Source of the DNA: Verrucomicrobia bacterium Tous-C9LFEB
Lineage (GTDB): Bacteria > Acidobacteriota > Terriglobia > Terriglobales > Acidobacteriaceae
NCBI GenBank assembly: GCA_903970445.1
Contig: CAJCIP010000129.1
Span: 1 to 46,341 of the forward strand
Length of the DNA stretch: 46,341 nt
Direction: 5' to 3'
Part shown: in pieces, positions 18,179 to 27,598 of the stretch
How positions within the stretch are numbered: position 1 is the stretch's first letter
How the letters are laid out: the number at the start of each line of letters is the position of its first letter
Program-made: the position numbers and the translations under genes
The notes under the pieces: model-generated
Seen by the model: only the letters and a program-made list of their open reading frames with translations
Told to the model about the DNA's origin: nothing
The model's database searches: none

Positions 18179-18214
18179 ATTTTGAACTCGATTCATAGAC
18201 GTGCAAGGAGTCCT

Positions 18215-18853
18215 ATGTCCGCACTCACTGAAAAGCCCAACGCAGAACCGCTGCCAGCATCAAGCGGCGCGGCGATTTTGCAAAATAGCCACTACCTGCC
18301 AGCGCCTTCGGATAAAGATGGCAAAATCTGGGTCCGCACTACAGCCCTTGTACAACGAGGAGCACATGAGCTCTATGCAATGTGGAGAGATCTCAGCAGA
18401 GCTCCAGAGTGGCAGGAACAGCTTACGGATGTGGTGATCACCGGTGAACGTACTTCTCACTGGACCATGCAGATCGATGACAAGACACTGAATTGGAACT
18501 CCGAGATTCTGGCGGACGAACCTGGAAAGCGCATTGCATGGCGCTCAGTAGACGGAGACATTCACGAAGCGGGCGAGGTCGTCTTCGAGCCTGCGCCAGG
18601 TGGTCGCGGAACCTTTGTGGTGGTGCTCATGGCCTTCGAAATGAGCAAGGTGGCAAGCGCTTGGCAAACCTTCACAGACCGCAACCCCAAACAAAGGGTG
18701 ATCGAGAACGTACGGCACTTCAAGGCGCTTGCCGAAGCGGGAGAGATACCGCGCTCGCAAAGCTCACCACATGGTGAACGAGGTGTCGTCGGCGGTCTCA
18801 AGCGAGGAATGTATGGAGAGAAGATTCCCACGCCCCTTGGCGAAGCGAACTAA
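18215..18853 (+). CDS. SRPBCC-superfamily (polyketide cyclase/dehydrase-like) protein
   Basis: Cytoplasmic protein of 212 aa with a START/Bet v1-like helix-grip fold that binds hydrophobic ligands in related proteins. The ATG at 18215 is preceded by AAGGAG four bases upstream, better than the in-frame start 33 bases earlier. The domain covers about residues 40-180: WVRTTALVQRGAHELYAMWR, APEWQEQLTDV, WNSEILADEPGKRIAWRS, GEVVFEPAPGGRGTFVVV, ending in VIENVRHFKALAEAGEIP. The tail EIPRSQSSPHGERG resembles members encoded beside zinc alcohol dehydrogenases. The dehydrogenase gene starts 18 bases later, so the two are one operon. The ligand is unknown. Confidence 0.85.
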   Translation: MSALTEKPNAEPLPASSGAAILQNSHYLPAPSDKDGKIWVRTTALVQRGAHELYAMWRDLSRAPEWQEQLTDVVITGERTSHWTMQIDDKTLNWNSEILADEPGKRIAWRSVDGDIHEAGEVVFEPAPGGRGTFVVVLMAFEMSKVASAWQTFTDRNPKQRVIENVRHFKALAEAGEIPRSQSSPHGERGVVGGLKRGMYGEKIPTPLGEAN

Positions 18854-18871
18854 GCGAATCAGGAGAGTGAA

Positions 18872-20050
18872 ATGAAAGCTGTTTGTTGGATGGGCAAGAG
18901 TAAGGTCGAGACGCAAACCGTGGCCGACCCGGAACTAGTGAATCCTCACGATGTCATCATTAAGGTGACGCGCACAGCTATCTGCGGATCTGATCTTCAC
19001 CTGTTCGATGGTTTTATTCCGACCATGGAAGCCGGCGACATTATGGGCCACGAGTTCATGGGGATTGTCGAAGAGGTGGGAAAGGACGTTACCAATCTTA
19101 AGCAAGGAGATCGCGTTGTCGTGCCCTTTACCATTGCATGCGGAAGCTGCTTCTTCTGCAAGAAGAAGCTGTGGGCCGCTTGCGATAACACGAATCCAAA
19201 CGCACACCTTATGGAAGCGGCGTACGGTTATTCAGGATCGGGGCTCTTCGGGTATTCGCACATGATGGGTGGCTACGCCGGTGGACAAGCGCAGTATGTG
19301 CGCGTTCCATTTGGCAATGTTGGACCGCTGAAGATCGAAAGCGACCTTGATGACGAGAAGGTACTGTTCCTCTCCGACATCTTTCCGACCGGCTATATGG
19401 CTGCGGAGAACGCGCAAGTTGAGCCGGGCGACACCGTGGCCGTGTGGGGTTGCGGCCCGGTGGGACAGTTCGCAATTGCCAGCGCCTTCATGCTTGGCGC
19501 AGCGCGCGTGATTGCGATCGATCATTTTCCGGAACGCCTTGAATTGGCACGTTCGATCGAAGCGATCACAATTGATTACTCCGAAGACGATGTGGAGGTT
19601 CTTCAAGCATTGAAGGACCTTACCGGAGGGATAGGTCCCGATGCGTGTATTGACGCAGTGGGTCTTGAAGCCCATTCCAATGCGCTCTCAGGCTTCTATG
19701 ACACGGTGAAGACTGCGCTCATGCTGGAAACGGATCGCTCCGCTGTGTTGCGCCAAGCAATCCAAGCCGTGCGCAAAGGCGGCACTTTGTCGATTCCTGG
19801 TGTGTATGGAGGGCTACTGGACAAAGTACCGTTCGGAGCCGCCTTTGGAAAGGGCATCACCATGAAGATGGGTCAGACGAACATGCACAACTATATGCAG
19901 CCCTTGCTGGAGCGCATCGAAAAGAAGCAAATTGATCCGAGCTACATCATCTCGCACAGGATCTCGCTCGACGAGGCACCGGATATGTACAAGATCTGGC
20001 GCGACAAGAAAGATAACGTGACGAAGATTGTGATCGATCCCTGGAAGTAA
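18872..20050 (+). CDS. Zinc-dependent alcohol dehydrogenase, formaldehyde-dehydrogenase-like
   Basis: Cytoplasmic MDR-family enzyme of 392 aa. Catalytic zinc ligands are C38 (TAICGSDLH) and H60-E61 (IMGHEFMG). The structural zinc site is complete: C90, C93, C96, C104. Cofactor site: [35 protein letters not shown] and the 20-30 residue insertion around [22 protein letters not shown] are typical of the glutathione-independent formaldehyde dehydrogenase/threonine dehydrogenase-like group. AGGAG precedes the ATG. Coupled to the SRPBCC gene, probably for removing reactive aldehydes under stress (inferred). A terminator-like hairpin follows. Confidence 0.9.
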   Translation: MKAVCWMGKSKVETQTVADPELVNPHDVIIKVTRTAICGSDLHLFDGFIPTMEAGDIMGHEFMGIVEEVGKDVTNLKQGDRVVVPFTIACGSCFFCKKKLWAACDNTNPNAHLMEAAYGYSGSGLFGYSHMMGGYAGGQAQYVRVPFGNVGPLKIESDLDDEKVLFLSDIFPTGYMAAENAQVEPGDTVAVWGCGPVGQFAIASAFMLGAARVIAIDHFPERLELARSIEAITIDYSEDDVEVLQALKDLTGGIGPDACIDAVGLEAHSNALSGFYDTVKTALMLETDRSAVLRQAIQAVRKGGTLSIPGVYGGLLDKVPFGAAFGKGITMKMGQTNMHNYMQPLLERIEKKQIDPSYIISHRISLDEAPDMYKIWRDKKDNVTKIVIDPWK

Positions 20051-20088
20051 GATCGCGATCTACGAAAGCATATGCCAGGAAGAACGTA

Positions 20089-20118
20089 GGGGCGAGAGGA
20101 GCATATTCCTCCCGCCCC
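20089..20118 (+). terminator. Hairpin terminator after the zinc alcohol dehydrogenase gene
   Basis: Arms 20089-20100 and 20107-20118 pair over 12 positions (GGGGCG with CGCCCC, GAGGA with TCCTC, one mismatch) around a 6-base loop. It starts 38 bases after the stop codon and is followed by TTGGCGTTTT. It separates the dehydrogenase operon from xylB. Confidence 0.6.
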
Positions 20119-20211
20119 TTGGCGTTTTGCAACGACTGTATCCACGCAGCAGACCTACTGGTGCTTCGAGGTGAGGGATATTCTTGGTAACGAAAGCAAA
20201 GTAGATGGTGC

Positions 20212-21711
20212 ATGGCAATGTATTTAGGGATTGACTGCGGGACGCAAGGAACAAAAGCGCTCATCATTGATGAGACCGGTAATGCTCTTGGCCGTGGATA
20301 CGCAGCGCATGCACTCATCGAGCGTCCTTCCGGCGCGCGAGAGCAGGAGCCTAGCTGGTGGATCGATGCTGTGAAAGCAGCGATTCGGCAGGCCCTCGCA
20401 ACGTCGCCGGTTGAGGGAACGATCCGCGGCGTAGGCGTAAGCGCCCAGCAGCATGGTCTTGTAGTGCTGGATGAAGCCATGCAGGTGATTCGGCCGGCAA
20501 AGCTCTGGAACGACACAGAGACCAGCTCAAGCAATCGCGAGTTAATCCAGCGCTTCGGGGGATGGCAGGCATTCCTGGATCGCATAGGTATCGTTCCGCT
20601 CACCGGCTATACAGTCTCCAAGCTCGAGTGGCTTAGGTTGAATGAACCGGAGAACTTTGCTCGCATCCGGCACATTTTGCTTCCTCACGAATATCTCAAT
20701 TTCTGGCTCACCGGAGAGCTTTGTTCTGAATATGGCGATGCCTCGGGAACTGGTTTCTTCGATGTGCGTAAACGCACCTGGTCGCGTGAAGTGCTAGCCG
20801 AGATCGACGGAGGAACAGGGCAGCTTTTCGCAGCACTACCGCAGCTGATTGAACCCTATACTCTCGTTGGTACATTGCTCCGGGAAGTTGCGGCTGAACT
20901 TGGATTACATGAAGGATGTGTTGTCTCTGCAGGCGGCGGCGACAACATGATGGGAGCCATTGGAACGGGAAATGTGCGCGAAGGTGTCGTCACCCTGAGC
21001 CTTGGGACATCGTCTACTGTCTACTCCTACAGCGAGCGGCCTTCCAACGACAGCAAGGGTGATGTTGCTCCGTTCTGTTCTTCCTCCGGCGGATGGCTGC
21101 CGCTGGTCTGTACGATGAATGCGACCAATGTCGTGACGGACACGGTTCAATTACTAGGCAAGACTGTCGAAGACATCGAAGCTGCGCTGGCGGCGACGCG
21201 GCCCGGCGCCGACGGTCTTATCTTTCTTCCCTTCCTGAATGGAGAACGATCACCCGATCTGCCTGATGCACGAGGTTCACTTCATGGCATATCCGCGTTC
21301 AACTTAACGCCCGCTCATCTGATTCGCGCGGCAGTAGAGGGCATTAGTTTTGGGATCCTCGCCGGATTGGACCTCATTCTCGCAGGTCGGCCACCAGAGG
21401 TCATTCAGGTCATCGGCGGCGGTTCCCGATCGCGTGCCTGGCGCCAACTTCTGTCCGATGGGACCGGAGCCGTGATTCAAGTGCCGCATGAGGAAGAAGC
21501 CGGCTGCCTCGGCGCTGCGATACAAGCCAAGATCGCTTGTGAGACCGGCGGCCATGAACCTGAAAAGTACATCGCCACGGTCGAGAAGATGGTGCGAGTG
21601 GATGCCGCTGCTACCTGTAGACCTCAGACGCATTTACGTGCGGCATACGATCGTGCTCGCGAGGCCTATCGTCGGCAATTGAGACTGACTTACCCTGGAA
21701 CAGTGCAGTGA
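20212..21711 (+). CDS. xylB: Xylulokinase
   Basis: Cytoplasmic FGGY-family sugar kinase of 499 aa that phosphorylates D-xylulose to D-xylulose 5-phosphate, after XylA. The N-terminal phosphate site is YLGIDCGTQGTKALIID. SAQQHGLVVLD (77-87) and KLWNDTET (97-104) form the sugar pocket. The catalytic base is probably D244 in SAGGGDNMMGAIGTG, and the C-terminal FGGY signature is VIGGGSRSRAWRQLLSD with EEAGCLGAAIQA. These match xylulokinases better than glycerol kinases; a ribulokinase- or other FGGY-type substrate is possible but less likely with xylA in the window. The ATG is an M-A-M start with no strong ribosome site. The gene stands after a hairpin, separate from xylA. Confidence 0.93.
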   Translation: MAMYLGIDCGTQGTKALIIDETGNALGRGYAAHALIERPSGAREQEPSWWIDAVKAAIRQALATSPVEGTIRGVGVSAQQHGLVVLDEAMQVIRPAKLWNDTETSSSNRELIQRFGGWQAFLDRIGIVPLTGYTVSKLEWLRLNEPENFARIRHILLPHEYLNFWLTGELCSEYGDASGTGFFDVRKRTWSREVLAEIDGGTGQLFAALPQLIEPYTLVGTLLREVAAELGLHEGCVVSAGGGDNMMGAIGTGNVREGVVTLSLGTSSTVYSYSERPSNDSKGDVAPFCSSSGGWLPLVCTMNATNVVTDTVQLLGKTVEDIEAALAATRPGADGLIFLPFLNGERSPDLPDARGSLHGISAFNLTPAHLIRAAVEGISFGILAGLDLILAGRPPEVIQVIGGGSRSRAWRQLLSDGTGAVIQVPHEEEAGCLGAAIQAKIACETGGHEPEKYIATVEKMVRVDAAATCRPQTHLRAAYDRAREAYRRQLRLTYPGTVQ

Positions 21712-21810
21712 ACAGGCAGTTGCTGCAGCGCAGCGGCGGTTACGGATCAAGTAATCAAATACTGATTCGAGGCGCTCAACTCGAGCGACGCGTCGTTCCT
21801 TACGAGGCCC

Positions 21811-22281
21811 ATGGCAAAACGATTCAAGCAAAGCGCTGGTCTCCTGATGTTTCGAAAGAGGCAAACCGGTCTCGAGGTATTCCTTGTGCATCCCGGCGGT
21901 CCTTACTGGTCCTCGAAGCAAGTGGGCGCATGGACGATCCCTAAGGGAGAGTACGAGGACGATGAGCAGCCACTATCAGCCGCTCAACGCGAGTTCGAAG
22001 AAGAGACAGGTTTCACCGCAAGGGGACCCTTTTTCGAACTTGGCTCGGTGAGGCAAAAGAGCGGCAAAGTCGTCACCGCGTGGGCCTTCGAGGGAGACTG
22101 TGACTCCACGAAGCTCGTGAGTAACACATGTGAGGTTGAGTGGCCGCCTCATTCCAAGAGAAGGATCGTCATTCCCGAAATAGATCGGGGAGAGTGGTTC
22201 ACGCTCGACCGTGCTGCCAAATTCATCCGAGTTGAACAATTCCCCCTACTCGCTCGACTGCGGGAGCAAGGGGTGGCTTGA
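21811..22281 (+). CDS. NUDIX hydrolase
   Basis: Cytoplasmic pyrophosphohydrolase of 156 aa. The Nudix box occupies residues 46-68 and fits GX5EX7REUXEEXGU exactly: G46, E52, R60-E61, E63-E64-E65, G67-F68. Residues 1-45 give the usual first strands (SAGLLMFRKR, EVFLVHPGGPYW, WTIPKGEY). The WTIPKGE and the insertion around PPHSKRRIVIPEIDRGEWF resemble the NTP pyrophosphohydrolases often annotated as putative bis(5'-nucleosyl)-tetraphosphatases. The substrate is not predictable. It lies 99 bases after xylB on the same strand and might be co-transcribed with it. Confidence 0.93.
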   Translation: MAKRFKQSAGLLMFRKRQTGLEVFLVHPGGPYWSSKQVGAWTIPKGEYEDDEQPLSAAQREFEEETGFTARGPFFELGSVRQKSGKVVTAWAFEGDCDSTKLVSNTCEVEWPPHSKRRIVIPEIDRGEWFTLDRAAKFIRVEQFPLLARLREQGVA

Positions 22282-22526
22282 ATCTCATGGAACCAGGCTC
22301 ATCTGTGTCAAGCCGTCAAGCTTTTCAAATCCTAGGTGATTGAGACACACCTGCTGGAACGCCTTGTGACCTGACGTGTTCGATCAAAGCGAATTCGCGC
22401 AGACGCCACGGTATAGTCAGACGTGCGGTCTGCAGCGAGACGCTTCCGAACTTTCGTCACGTTGAACTCCTTCGTGTGACAAGAACTTGCTTGTACAGTC
22501 CGATTTTCGCAAAGGTTCCCAGCCTG

Positions 22527-22885
22527 ATGAAAGCTCGTATCGGCGTGGATACAGGCGGCACCTTCACCGACCTGCTTTGCCTGGACGAGCGCGGATTACG
22601 CGTGCACAAACTTCGCTCCACTCCTTTTGATCCCTCGCTGGCAAATGCAGGCGCAACTCGGAAACGGCCAGCTGCGCATCATGCAATCTAATGGCGGGTA
22701 GATCTCGGCAGAGCGTGCGGGAAGAGAGGTCGTGCAGACGATCTTGTCGCGACCAGCAGCGAGCGTGCTCGGAACACGAGCGGTGGCAAACGCTTCGGGA
22801 TACGCAAAGCTCATCACCTTTGACATGGGTGGAACGTCGACTGGACGCAAGTCTTGTCGACGGTGAAATCGGCATCACGAGCGAG
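22527..22885 (+). pseudogene. Hydantoinase/5-oxoprolinase subunit A (HyuA) remnant with deletion, stop and frameshift
   Basis: The first 35 codons (MKARIGVDTGGTFTDLLCLD, then RGLRVHKLRSTPFDPS) are the N-terminus of a hydantoinase A/oxoprolinase. After about residue 38, similarity resumes in another frame at LGNGQLRIMQSNGG, a piece from the middle of the family (normally some 250 residues later), so a large internal part is deleted. A TAG stop at 22699-22701 interrupts this piece, which continues as ISAERAGREVVQTIL, then ASVLGTRAVANASGYAK and LITFDMGGTST. A second frameshift near 22842 leads to DASLVDGEIGITSES. There similarity to HyuA ends and the MFS remnant begins in the same frame. HyuA is normally about 650-700 aa. 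Non-functional. Confidence 0.8.
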
Positions 22886-23733
22886 TCGTACAAAGACAAG
22901 GCGCTCGCCCTGATGCAGAGCGCCTTTGCCATCGGGTATGGTTGGCCGCACTCGTCATTTTCGCACTGATGCCGCTGCTTGGCTGGCGCGGCGTGTTCGC
23001 CGTGGGGCTGCTTCCTGCTTTCCTCACGTTTTGGATTCGTCGACACGTCGCGGAGCCGGAGGTGTGGATGCGAACGCGGCAGCAAAACCAAGCAAGTCGC
23101 GCGAACAGCAGCTTCGTGCGACTGTTTCAAGCGCCGCTGCTTCGGTCCACCGTTGTGCTCACCGCTATGAATGCTTGCTGCCTGTTCGCATGGTGGGGCT
23201 TCAATCTTTGGGTGCCATCGTATCTCTCCCTGCCTGTTTGGCAGGGCGGAATGGGCGCTTCGCCGCGAGCTATGACCATGCTTCTGGTTGTGACACAGCT
23301 CGGCATGTGGCTGGGGTATGTCAGCTTCGATTATTTCGCCACACGCTTCGGAAGAAGGCAAACGTATGTCACCTTTCTGCTTGCAGCAGCGGCCTTCCTC
23401 ATCCTGTTCGCGAGAACTAGAAACCCCGGCCTGCTGCTGGCTGTCGGGCCGTTGCTGGCCTTTAGCGCGACGGGGTATTTCAGCGGATCCGCCGCAGTCA
23501 CTGCAGATACATACCCCACCGGCATCCGATCTTCTGGCCAGGGAGTTACGTACAACATTGGCCGTCTGGTTAGCGCGGCCGCGCCTGCGGCCGCGGGAGC
23601 GCTGGCACAGAAGCACGGCTTCAGCGCAGCGTTTTACGTGGATGCTGCCGCGTTTGTCTTCGCAGCCTTGCTTTGGGTGTTTCTCCCGAATGTGGGACAG
23701 CACAGGGCCACGCATGTCGTTGAGGCTGTGTAA
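22886..23733 (+). pseudogene. MFS transporter C-terminal half, frameshifted remnant
   Basis: Starts directly at the HyuA junction with YKDKALALMQSAFAIGYG, a region that in MFS transporters lies near the middle of the N-terminal six-helix bundle. One base is missing near 22941, and the frame then continues as LAALVIFALMPLLGWRGVFA and on to 23733, about 263 codons with six or more hydrophobic helices (LRSTVVLTAMNACCLFAWWG, MTMLLVVTQLGMWLGYVSF, RRQTYVTFLLAAAAFLILFA). GWRGVF...LPAFLTFWIRRHVAEPE is typical of metabolite:H+ symporters of the organic-acid type. The start of the transporter is gone. The long open frame after the shift suggests the damage is recent, or that an internal TTG at 22942 still allows translation. 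Confidence 0.78.
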
Positions 23734-23912
23734 TCGCTTCCTTGCGCTCAGCATGCTACGCGAGATGTAATGCGCTTCCCTCGCCGCTTGGCCGCGAGTA
23801 GGCCACCGCTCCGCATCAGCCATTGCCAGGAGGGCAAACGATTGCCCGAAGCGCTTTCGAGCACTTCATTTCACGTTCGGAGAGGGCCGTCGCGTTCTTT
23901 CCTCGCACGCAC

Positions 23913-23942
23913 TTGACAGGTATTGCTCTCATCGGTTTTGAT
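23913..23942 (+). promoter_or_regulatory. Candidate sigma-70 promoter of the second TonB receptor
   Basis: A perfect TTGACA (23913-23918) is followed after 18 bases by TTTGAT (23937-23942), a moderate -10. Transcription would start near 23949, just before the operator-like palindrome. Confidence 0.45.
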
Positions 23943-23961
23943 GTATCCGCAGTTCAACAAG

Positions 23962-23973
23962 ACAAACGTTTAT
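23962..23973. promoter_or_regulatory. Candidate LacI-type operator downstream of the receptor promoter
   Basis: ACAAACGTTTAT contains the perfect palindrome AAACGTTT with central CG, a typical LacI/CcpA-family core. It lies some 20 bases after the -10 box, a position where a bound repressor would block transcription. Similar sites occur at 7337-7348 and 34413-34424. Confidence 0.35.
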
Positions 23974-24043
23974 CCGGGAAGTTCCTGGATTGTGACCTTA
24001 TGGGCGCTTGCCCTAGAGGTGTAGTTTTTGGGAGGAAGTTCAG

Positions 24044-27000
24044 ATGAAGCAGTTATTTCACCGGCTCGCGTCCGTAGCGGCCCTGTGTGCAAGTGCATTC
24101 ATGGCAGGTGCACAGAACACCAATTCCGGCGACATTCGAGGGACCGTCACCGATCCTTCCGGGGCGGTTATCCCAGGCGTGACCGTTACTGTCGTCGATA
24201 TCGATAAGCAAGTCACGCGCACATTCCACACAGATGGGGCAGGTCTCTATGACACAAGCCAGATCGTTCCCGATCATTACAAACTGACGTTCGCCAAGGA
24301 TGGCTTCACGACGCTGGTACGGGGTCCTATCAACGTCGACGTGGGTGTTCTGGGAATTAACGCGCAACTCTCATTGGGGTCGAGCACGACAGAAGTCAAT
24401 GTCACAACGGACACGCCTCTGCTGGATACAGAAAGCGGCGCTCAGGAACAGACACTTAGCTATAGCACCTTGAGTGAGCTTCCTCAGGTCGGCGCTGATT
24501 GGCAAAATTTCGTCTGGTTGCAAGCAGGCGCTACGGGCACTCCGCAGAACTCCAGCAGCGTCGTTCAGCCGAACGTCGGACAGGCCTCCGTGAATGGAAA
24601 TCTACCGTTCGAATCTGTGTTGGCGGATGGCGCCACTACCACTCTGCCGATGAGCCAGAACTCCGATGTCACCATCTTCGAGACGACCTCGGAAGTGAAG
24701 ATGAGCGATGCCGCGTTTTCAGCGCAATATGGCATCGGCAACGTTGTTTATAACCAGATTTCGAAGGGTGGCACGGACACGTTCCATGGCGCAGGCTATG
24801 AGTACTTCCAGAATGATGCGCTGAACGCGGCGCCGTACTCCTTTGGCCAGCAGGGCGTCAAAGTTCCTTTCCTGCGCTACAACAACTTCGGTTTTAATGT
24901 CGGCGGTCCGATCCTCAAGCACAAGATGTTTTTCTTCTTCGACTACGACAAGACTATCCAGCACGGTGGCGCTTCCAACGGCTTTATCACTGTTCCTGAT
25001 CCGGGCACGACGCAGGTCGGCAACTTTACAGCTGCGGGTATTCAGACTCTTTACGATCCGACGACGCAGACCATTCAGACTGCCGGATCACATACGTATG
25101 TGACTCCGCAAGGTTCGTTCACGCAAACCTGCCCATGCGTCATTCGGCAGACATTTGCCTCCGAATACGGCACGAACTCGATTCCAGCAGCCTTGGTCGA
25201 TCCAGTTTCCGCAAAGGTTCAGGCCTTGTTTCCGAAAGCAAACGTTGCAAATCCGACTGTGAGCGGCGGCCTCGCAATCAATAATTATTTCTACAACACT
25301 CCAGGATCAAACCCCTTCACAAAGTATTTCGGCCGCCTCGATTACGACATTACGAGTAAGAACCGCCTTACGGTATCTGAGACGGAAAGCGACAATCCTG
25401 AGTTGAACCTGAATCAGGGCCTCTGTCCCATTCAGTGCCAGACGGGTGATGTGAGCCGTGACAACGCTCAGGTCTCTGACGTTTGGACCTTTGGGCCACA
25501 TCTGGTCAATGAGGCTCGTATGGGCTTCACCGATCAGATGAACTTCTTCGTGCCTTACACCCTAGGGCTGGGGTACCCTGCTCAACTTGGCTGGAAATTT
25601 GCGAAGGCAGACAATTTTCCCAATGTAGGCATCAACGGCTTCTACGGTCTTGGATCGCAATCGAACGCCGTATACAAAGAGATGGTTTTCGACCCGTCAG
25701 ATGTAGTTACCCTCATTCATGGAAAGCACATCTTGCACTTCGGCGGTGAGTTCCTCATCAGCCGTGCGGATTCGACTGCCTGGGGAAACATCGATGCTGG
25801 CGACGTAAACTTCGACGGAAGGTACACATCCATCAACGGCCTGCCCTCGAACTCCATCAGTCAGGGCGTTTCGTACACATCTGGATTAGGATACGCAGAC
25901 TTCCTCCTCGGTCAGTCCAACAGCTGGGGCGCGACTGTTAAGCCGGAATGGGGCGGTCGGCAAAAGAGCCCGCAGCTCTTCGTTCAGGACGACATCAAGC
26001 TCAAGCCGAATCTTACCGTGAACCTTGGTCTTCGTTGGGAAGGTAACACCGGCTGGTCCGAAGTGAAGGGCAACGAATCTTCATTCGATCCAACGGTCAT
26101 TAACCCGGCGGACAATACGCCAGGCGCGATCTGGTACGGAACGACAAAGGCTAACGGTCGAAATCAGTTGGTGGCTCCGCAATACAACATTTGGCTGCCG
26201 AGAGCCGGATTCAGCTACCAGATGATGGCCAATACTGTGCTTAGGGGAGCATTTGGCATCTACGCCGGGCAACTCAGCCAGGATACTTATGGTGGCGGCC
26301 TCGGAGTTTTCGGACAGAGTGGAAATCTAAACGACAACAACACCACGCAAGGAAAATGTCCCATCATCCAGTTCAACGGCGTTGCGAATACGCCAGATAC
26401 AACTGATCCGGGATGCGGTGTGGGCGCGTTCAATGGACGTAGTATCAATTCCGCTTTTCTTAACTCACCAACCACGCCCGACGCCTTCAACGGCCAAGGA
26501 GTGAGCTACTTTCAGTACCACACTCCGGTTCCGAAGAACTACCAGTGGACTCTTTCCATGCAGCGTCAGCTTGGCAACAACTATGTTGCGAATGTCGCCT
26601 ACGTTGGCAATCATGGGGCGCACCTCAATTTCCCAGTCGACATCAATCAGGTGCCGCAAAATAAACTGGGTCCGAACGATAATGGTTCCGTACCCTATCC
26701 CAACTTCCAAGGGATCGGCGGCAGTCCCAACAACGCAATATCCAATTACAACGCGCTTCAAACCGAGTTGAAGAAACGTGTCAGCTATGGCCTGGAGTTT
26801 GATGTGAATTACACGTGGTCGCACTTCCTGGATGATCAGGACTCATCAGGGTGGGGCAGCCGAGCAGGCTATCAGAACTATCAGAATGCGTTCAACACGG
26901 ACGCAAATTACAGCAATTCCAACTATGACGTGCGCCACGCGTTCAAGGGAAATGTCATTTACGCTTTACCTTTCGGCAAAGGCAAACAGTTCCTGAACAA

Positions 27001-27508
27001 TAATTGGCTTCTTGATGAATTGATTGGTGGGTGGCAAGCTTCCAGCACATTTGTCATTCAGACAGGCAATCCCTTCGGAATCACTACAGGAAACTACAAC
27101 AACTCAGGTAATCAGTCTGGTAGCTACACGCAATATGCCAATCTGATCGGGAATGTGCAGAAGTCTGGAAGCACGAAGTCGCGTCTTGGGGAGTACTACA
27201 ACACGGATGCACTTACCCTGCCTGCGAACTACACCTACGGCGATTTCCGCCGCAATACGCTCCACGGCCCAGGGATTGCTGTGATGAATGGCTCTCTAGG
27301 CAAAACGTTTGACCTCTACCCTGAGCGCGGCATTCGGCTCACGGTTCGTGGAGAGGCGTTCAACGTGCTGAACCATGCCAGCTTTGGACTGCCTGGGGGT
27401 AATGCCATCAGTGGCAATCCCTCGATCGATGAGGGAGGCGCCGCAGTGATTAACAGCGTTACTGTCGGCGGAAGGACAATGCAGCTTTACGGCAAGATCG
27501 TTTTCTAA
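24044..27508 (+). CDS. TonB-dependent receptor, Oar-like, with carboxypeptidase-regulatory-like domain
   Basis: Outer-membrane receptor of 1154 aa. Signal peptide about 1-24 (FMAGAQ). Carboxypeptidase-regulatory-like domain about 28-110 (GDIRGTVTDPSGAVIPGVTV, YDTSQIVPDHYKLTF, GFTTLVRG). Plug about 120-250 (LSELPQVGADWQNFVWLQAG, VNGNLPFESVLADGATTTLP). The barrel follows to the end (YGKIVF, terminal Phe). GGAGG upstream fixes the start. It heads the TPR and ASPIC/UnbV genes on the same strand, but a strong terminator after it suggests separate or reduced transcription of those. With the GH30, LacI and MFS genes it probably serves carbohydrate uptake; the ligand is not known. Unlike Bacteroidetes systems there is no SusD partner. 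Confidence 0.93.
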   Translation: MKQLFHRLASVAALCASAFMAGAQNTNSGDIRGTVTDPSGAVIPGVTVTVVDIDKQVTRTFHTDGAGLYDTSQIVPDHYKLTFAKDGFTTLVRGPINVDVGVLGINAQLSLGSSTTEVNVTTDTPLLDTESGAQEQTLSYSTLSELPQVGADWQNFVWLQAGATGTPQNSSSVVQPNVGQASVNGNLPFESVLADGATTTLPMSQNSDVTIFETTSEVKMSDAAFSAQYGIGNVVYNQISKGGTDTFHGAGYEYFQNDALNAAPYSFGQQGVKVPFLRYNNFGFNVGGPILKHKMFFFFDYDKTIQHGGASNGFITVPDPGTTQVGNFTAAGIQTLYDPTTQTIQTAGSHTYVTPQGSFTQTCPCVIRQTFASEYGTNSIPAALVDPVSAKVQALFPKANVANPTVSGGLAINNYFYNTPGSNPFTKYFGRLDYDITSKNRLTVSETESDNPELNLNQGLCPIQCQTGDVSRDNAQVSDVWTFGPHLVNEARMGFTDQMNFFVPYTLGLGYPAQLGWKFAKADNFPNVGINGFYGLGSQSNAVYKEMVFDPSDVVTLIHGKHILHFGGEFLISRADSTAWGNIDAGDVNFDGRYTSINGLPSNSISQGVSYTSGLGYADFLLGQSNSWGATVKPEWGGRQKSPQLFVQDDIKLKPNLTVNLGLRWEGNTGWSEVKGNESSFDPTVINPADNTPGAIWYGTTKANGRNQLVAPQYNIWLPRAGFSYQMMANTVLRGAFGIYAGQLSQDTYGGGLGVFGQSGNLNDNNTTQGKCPIIQFNGVANTPDTTDPGCGVGAFNGRSINSAFLNSPTTPDAFNGQGVSYFQYHTPVPKNYQWTLSMQRQLGNNYVANVAYVGNHGAHLNFPVDINQVPQNKLGPNDNGSVPYPNFQGIGGSPNNAISNYNALQTELKKRVSYGLEFDVNYTWSHFLDDQDSSGWGSRAGYQNYQNAFNTDANYSNSNYDVRHAFKGNVIYALPFGKGKQFLNNNWLLDELIGGWQASSTFVIQTGNPFGITTGNYNNSGNQSGSYTQYANLIGNVQKSGSTKSRLGEYYNTDALTLPANYTYGDFRRNTLHGPGIAVMNGSLGKTFDLYPERGIRLTVRGEAFNVLNHASFGLPGGNAISGNPSIDEGGAAVINSVTVGGRTMQLYGKIVF

Positions 27509-27528
27509 GCTAGTCCACCAACCTAACC

Positions 27529-27565
27529 GAAGAGGGACGGCGCGATGCCGTCCCTCTTCGCATTT
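27529..27565 (+). terminator. Strong intrinsic terminator after the TonB receptor gene
   Basis: A perfect 13-bp stem (27529-27541 and 27547-27559) with a 5-base loop is followed by GCATTT. It starts 20 bases after the receptor stop codon. It overlaps the longest open frame of the TPR gene, which argues that the TPR gene starts downstream of it. Confidence 0.75.
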
Positions 27566-27598
27566 AGTATGGATCATGAACAGTCTCGTACTTTTTCC

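Larger units (their letters stand above)
23734..24043 (+). promoter_or_regulatory. Upstream region of the second TonB receptor gene
   Basis: 310 bases without a gene between the MFS remnant and the receptor. It contains a promoter-like pair at 23913-23942, a LacI-type palindrome at 23962-23973 and a GGAGG ribosome site at about 24031, giving a long leader of some 90 bases. Confidence 0.5.

Noticed and set aside
22564-23823. 419-codon minus-strand open frame over the hyuA/MFS relic
   Set aside because: Its translation has no recognisable domain, while the plus strand shows clear HyuA and MFS motifs.
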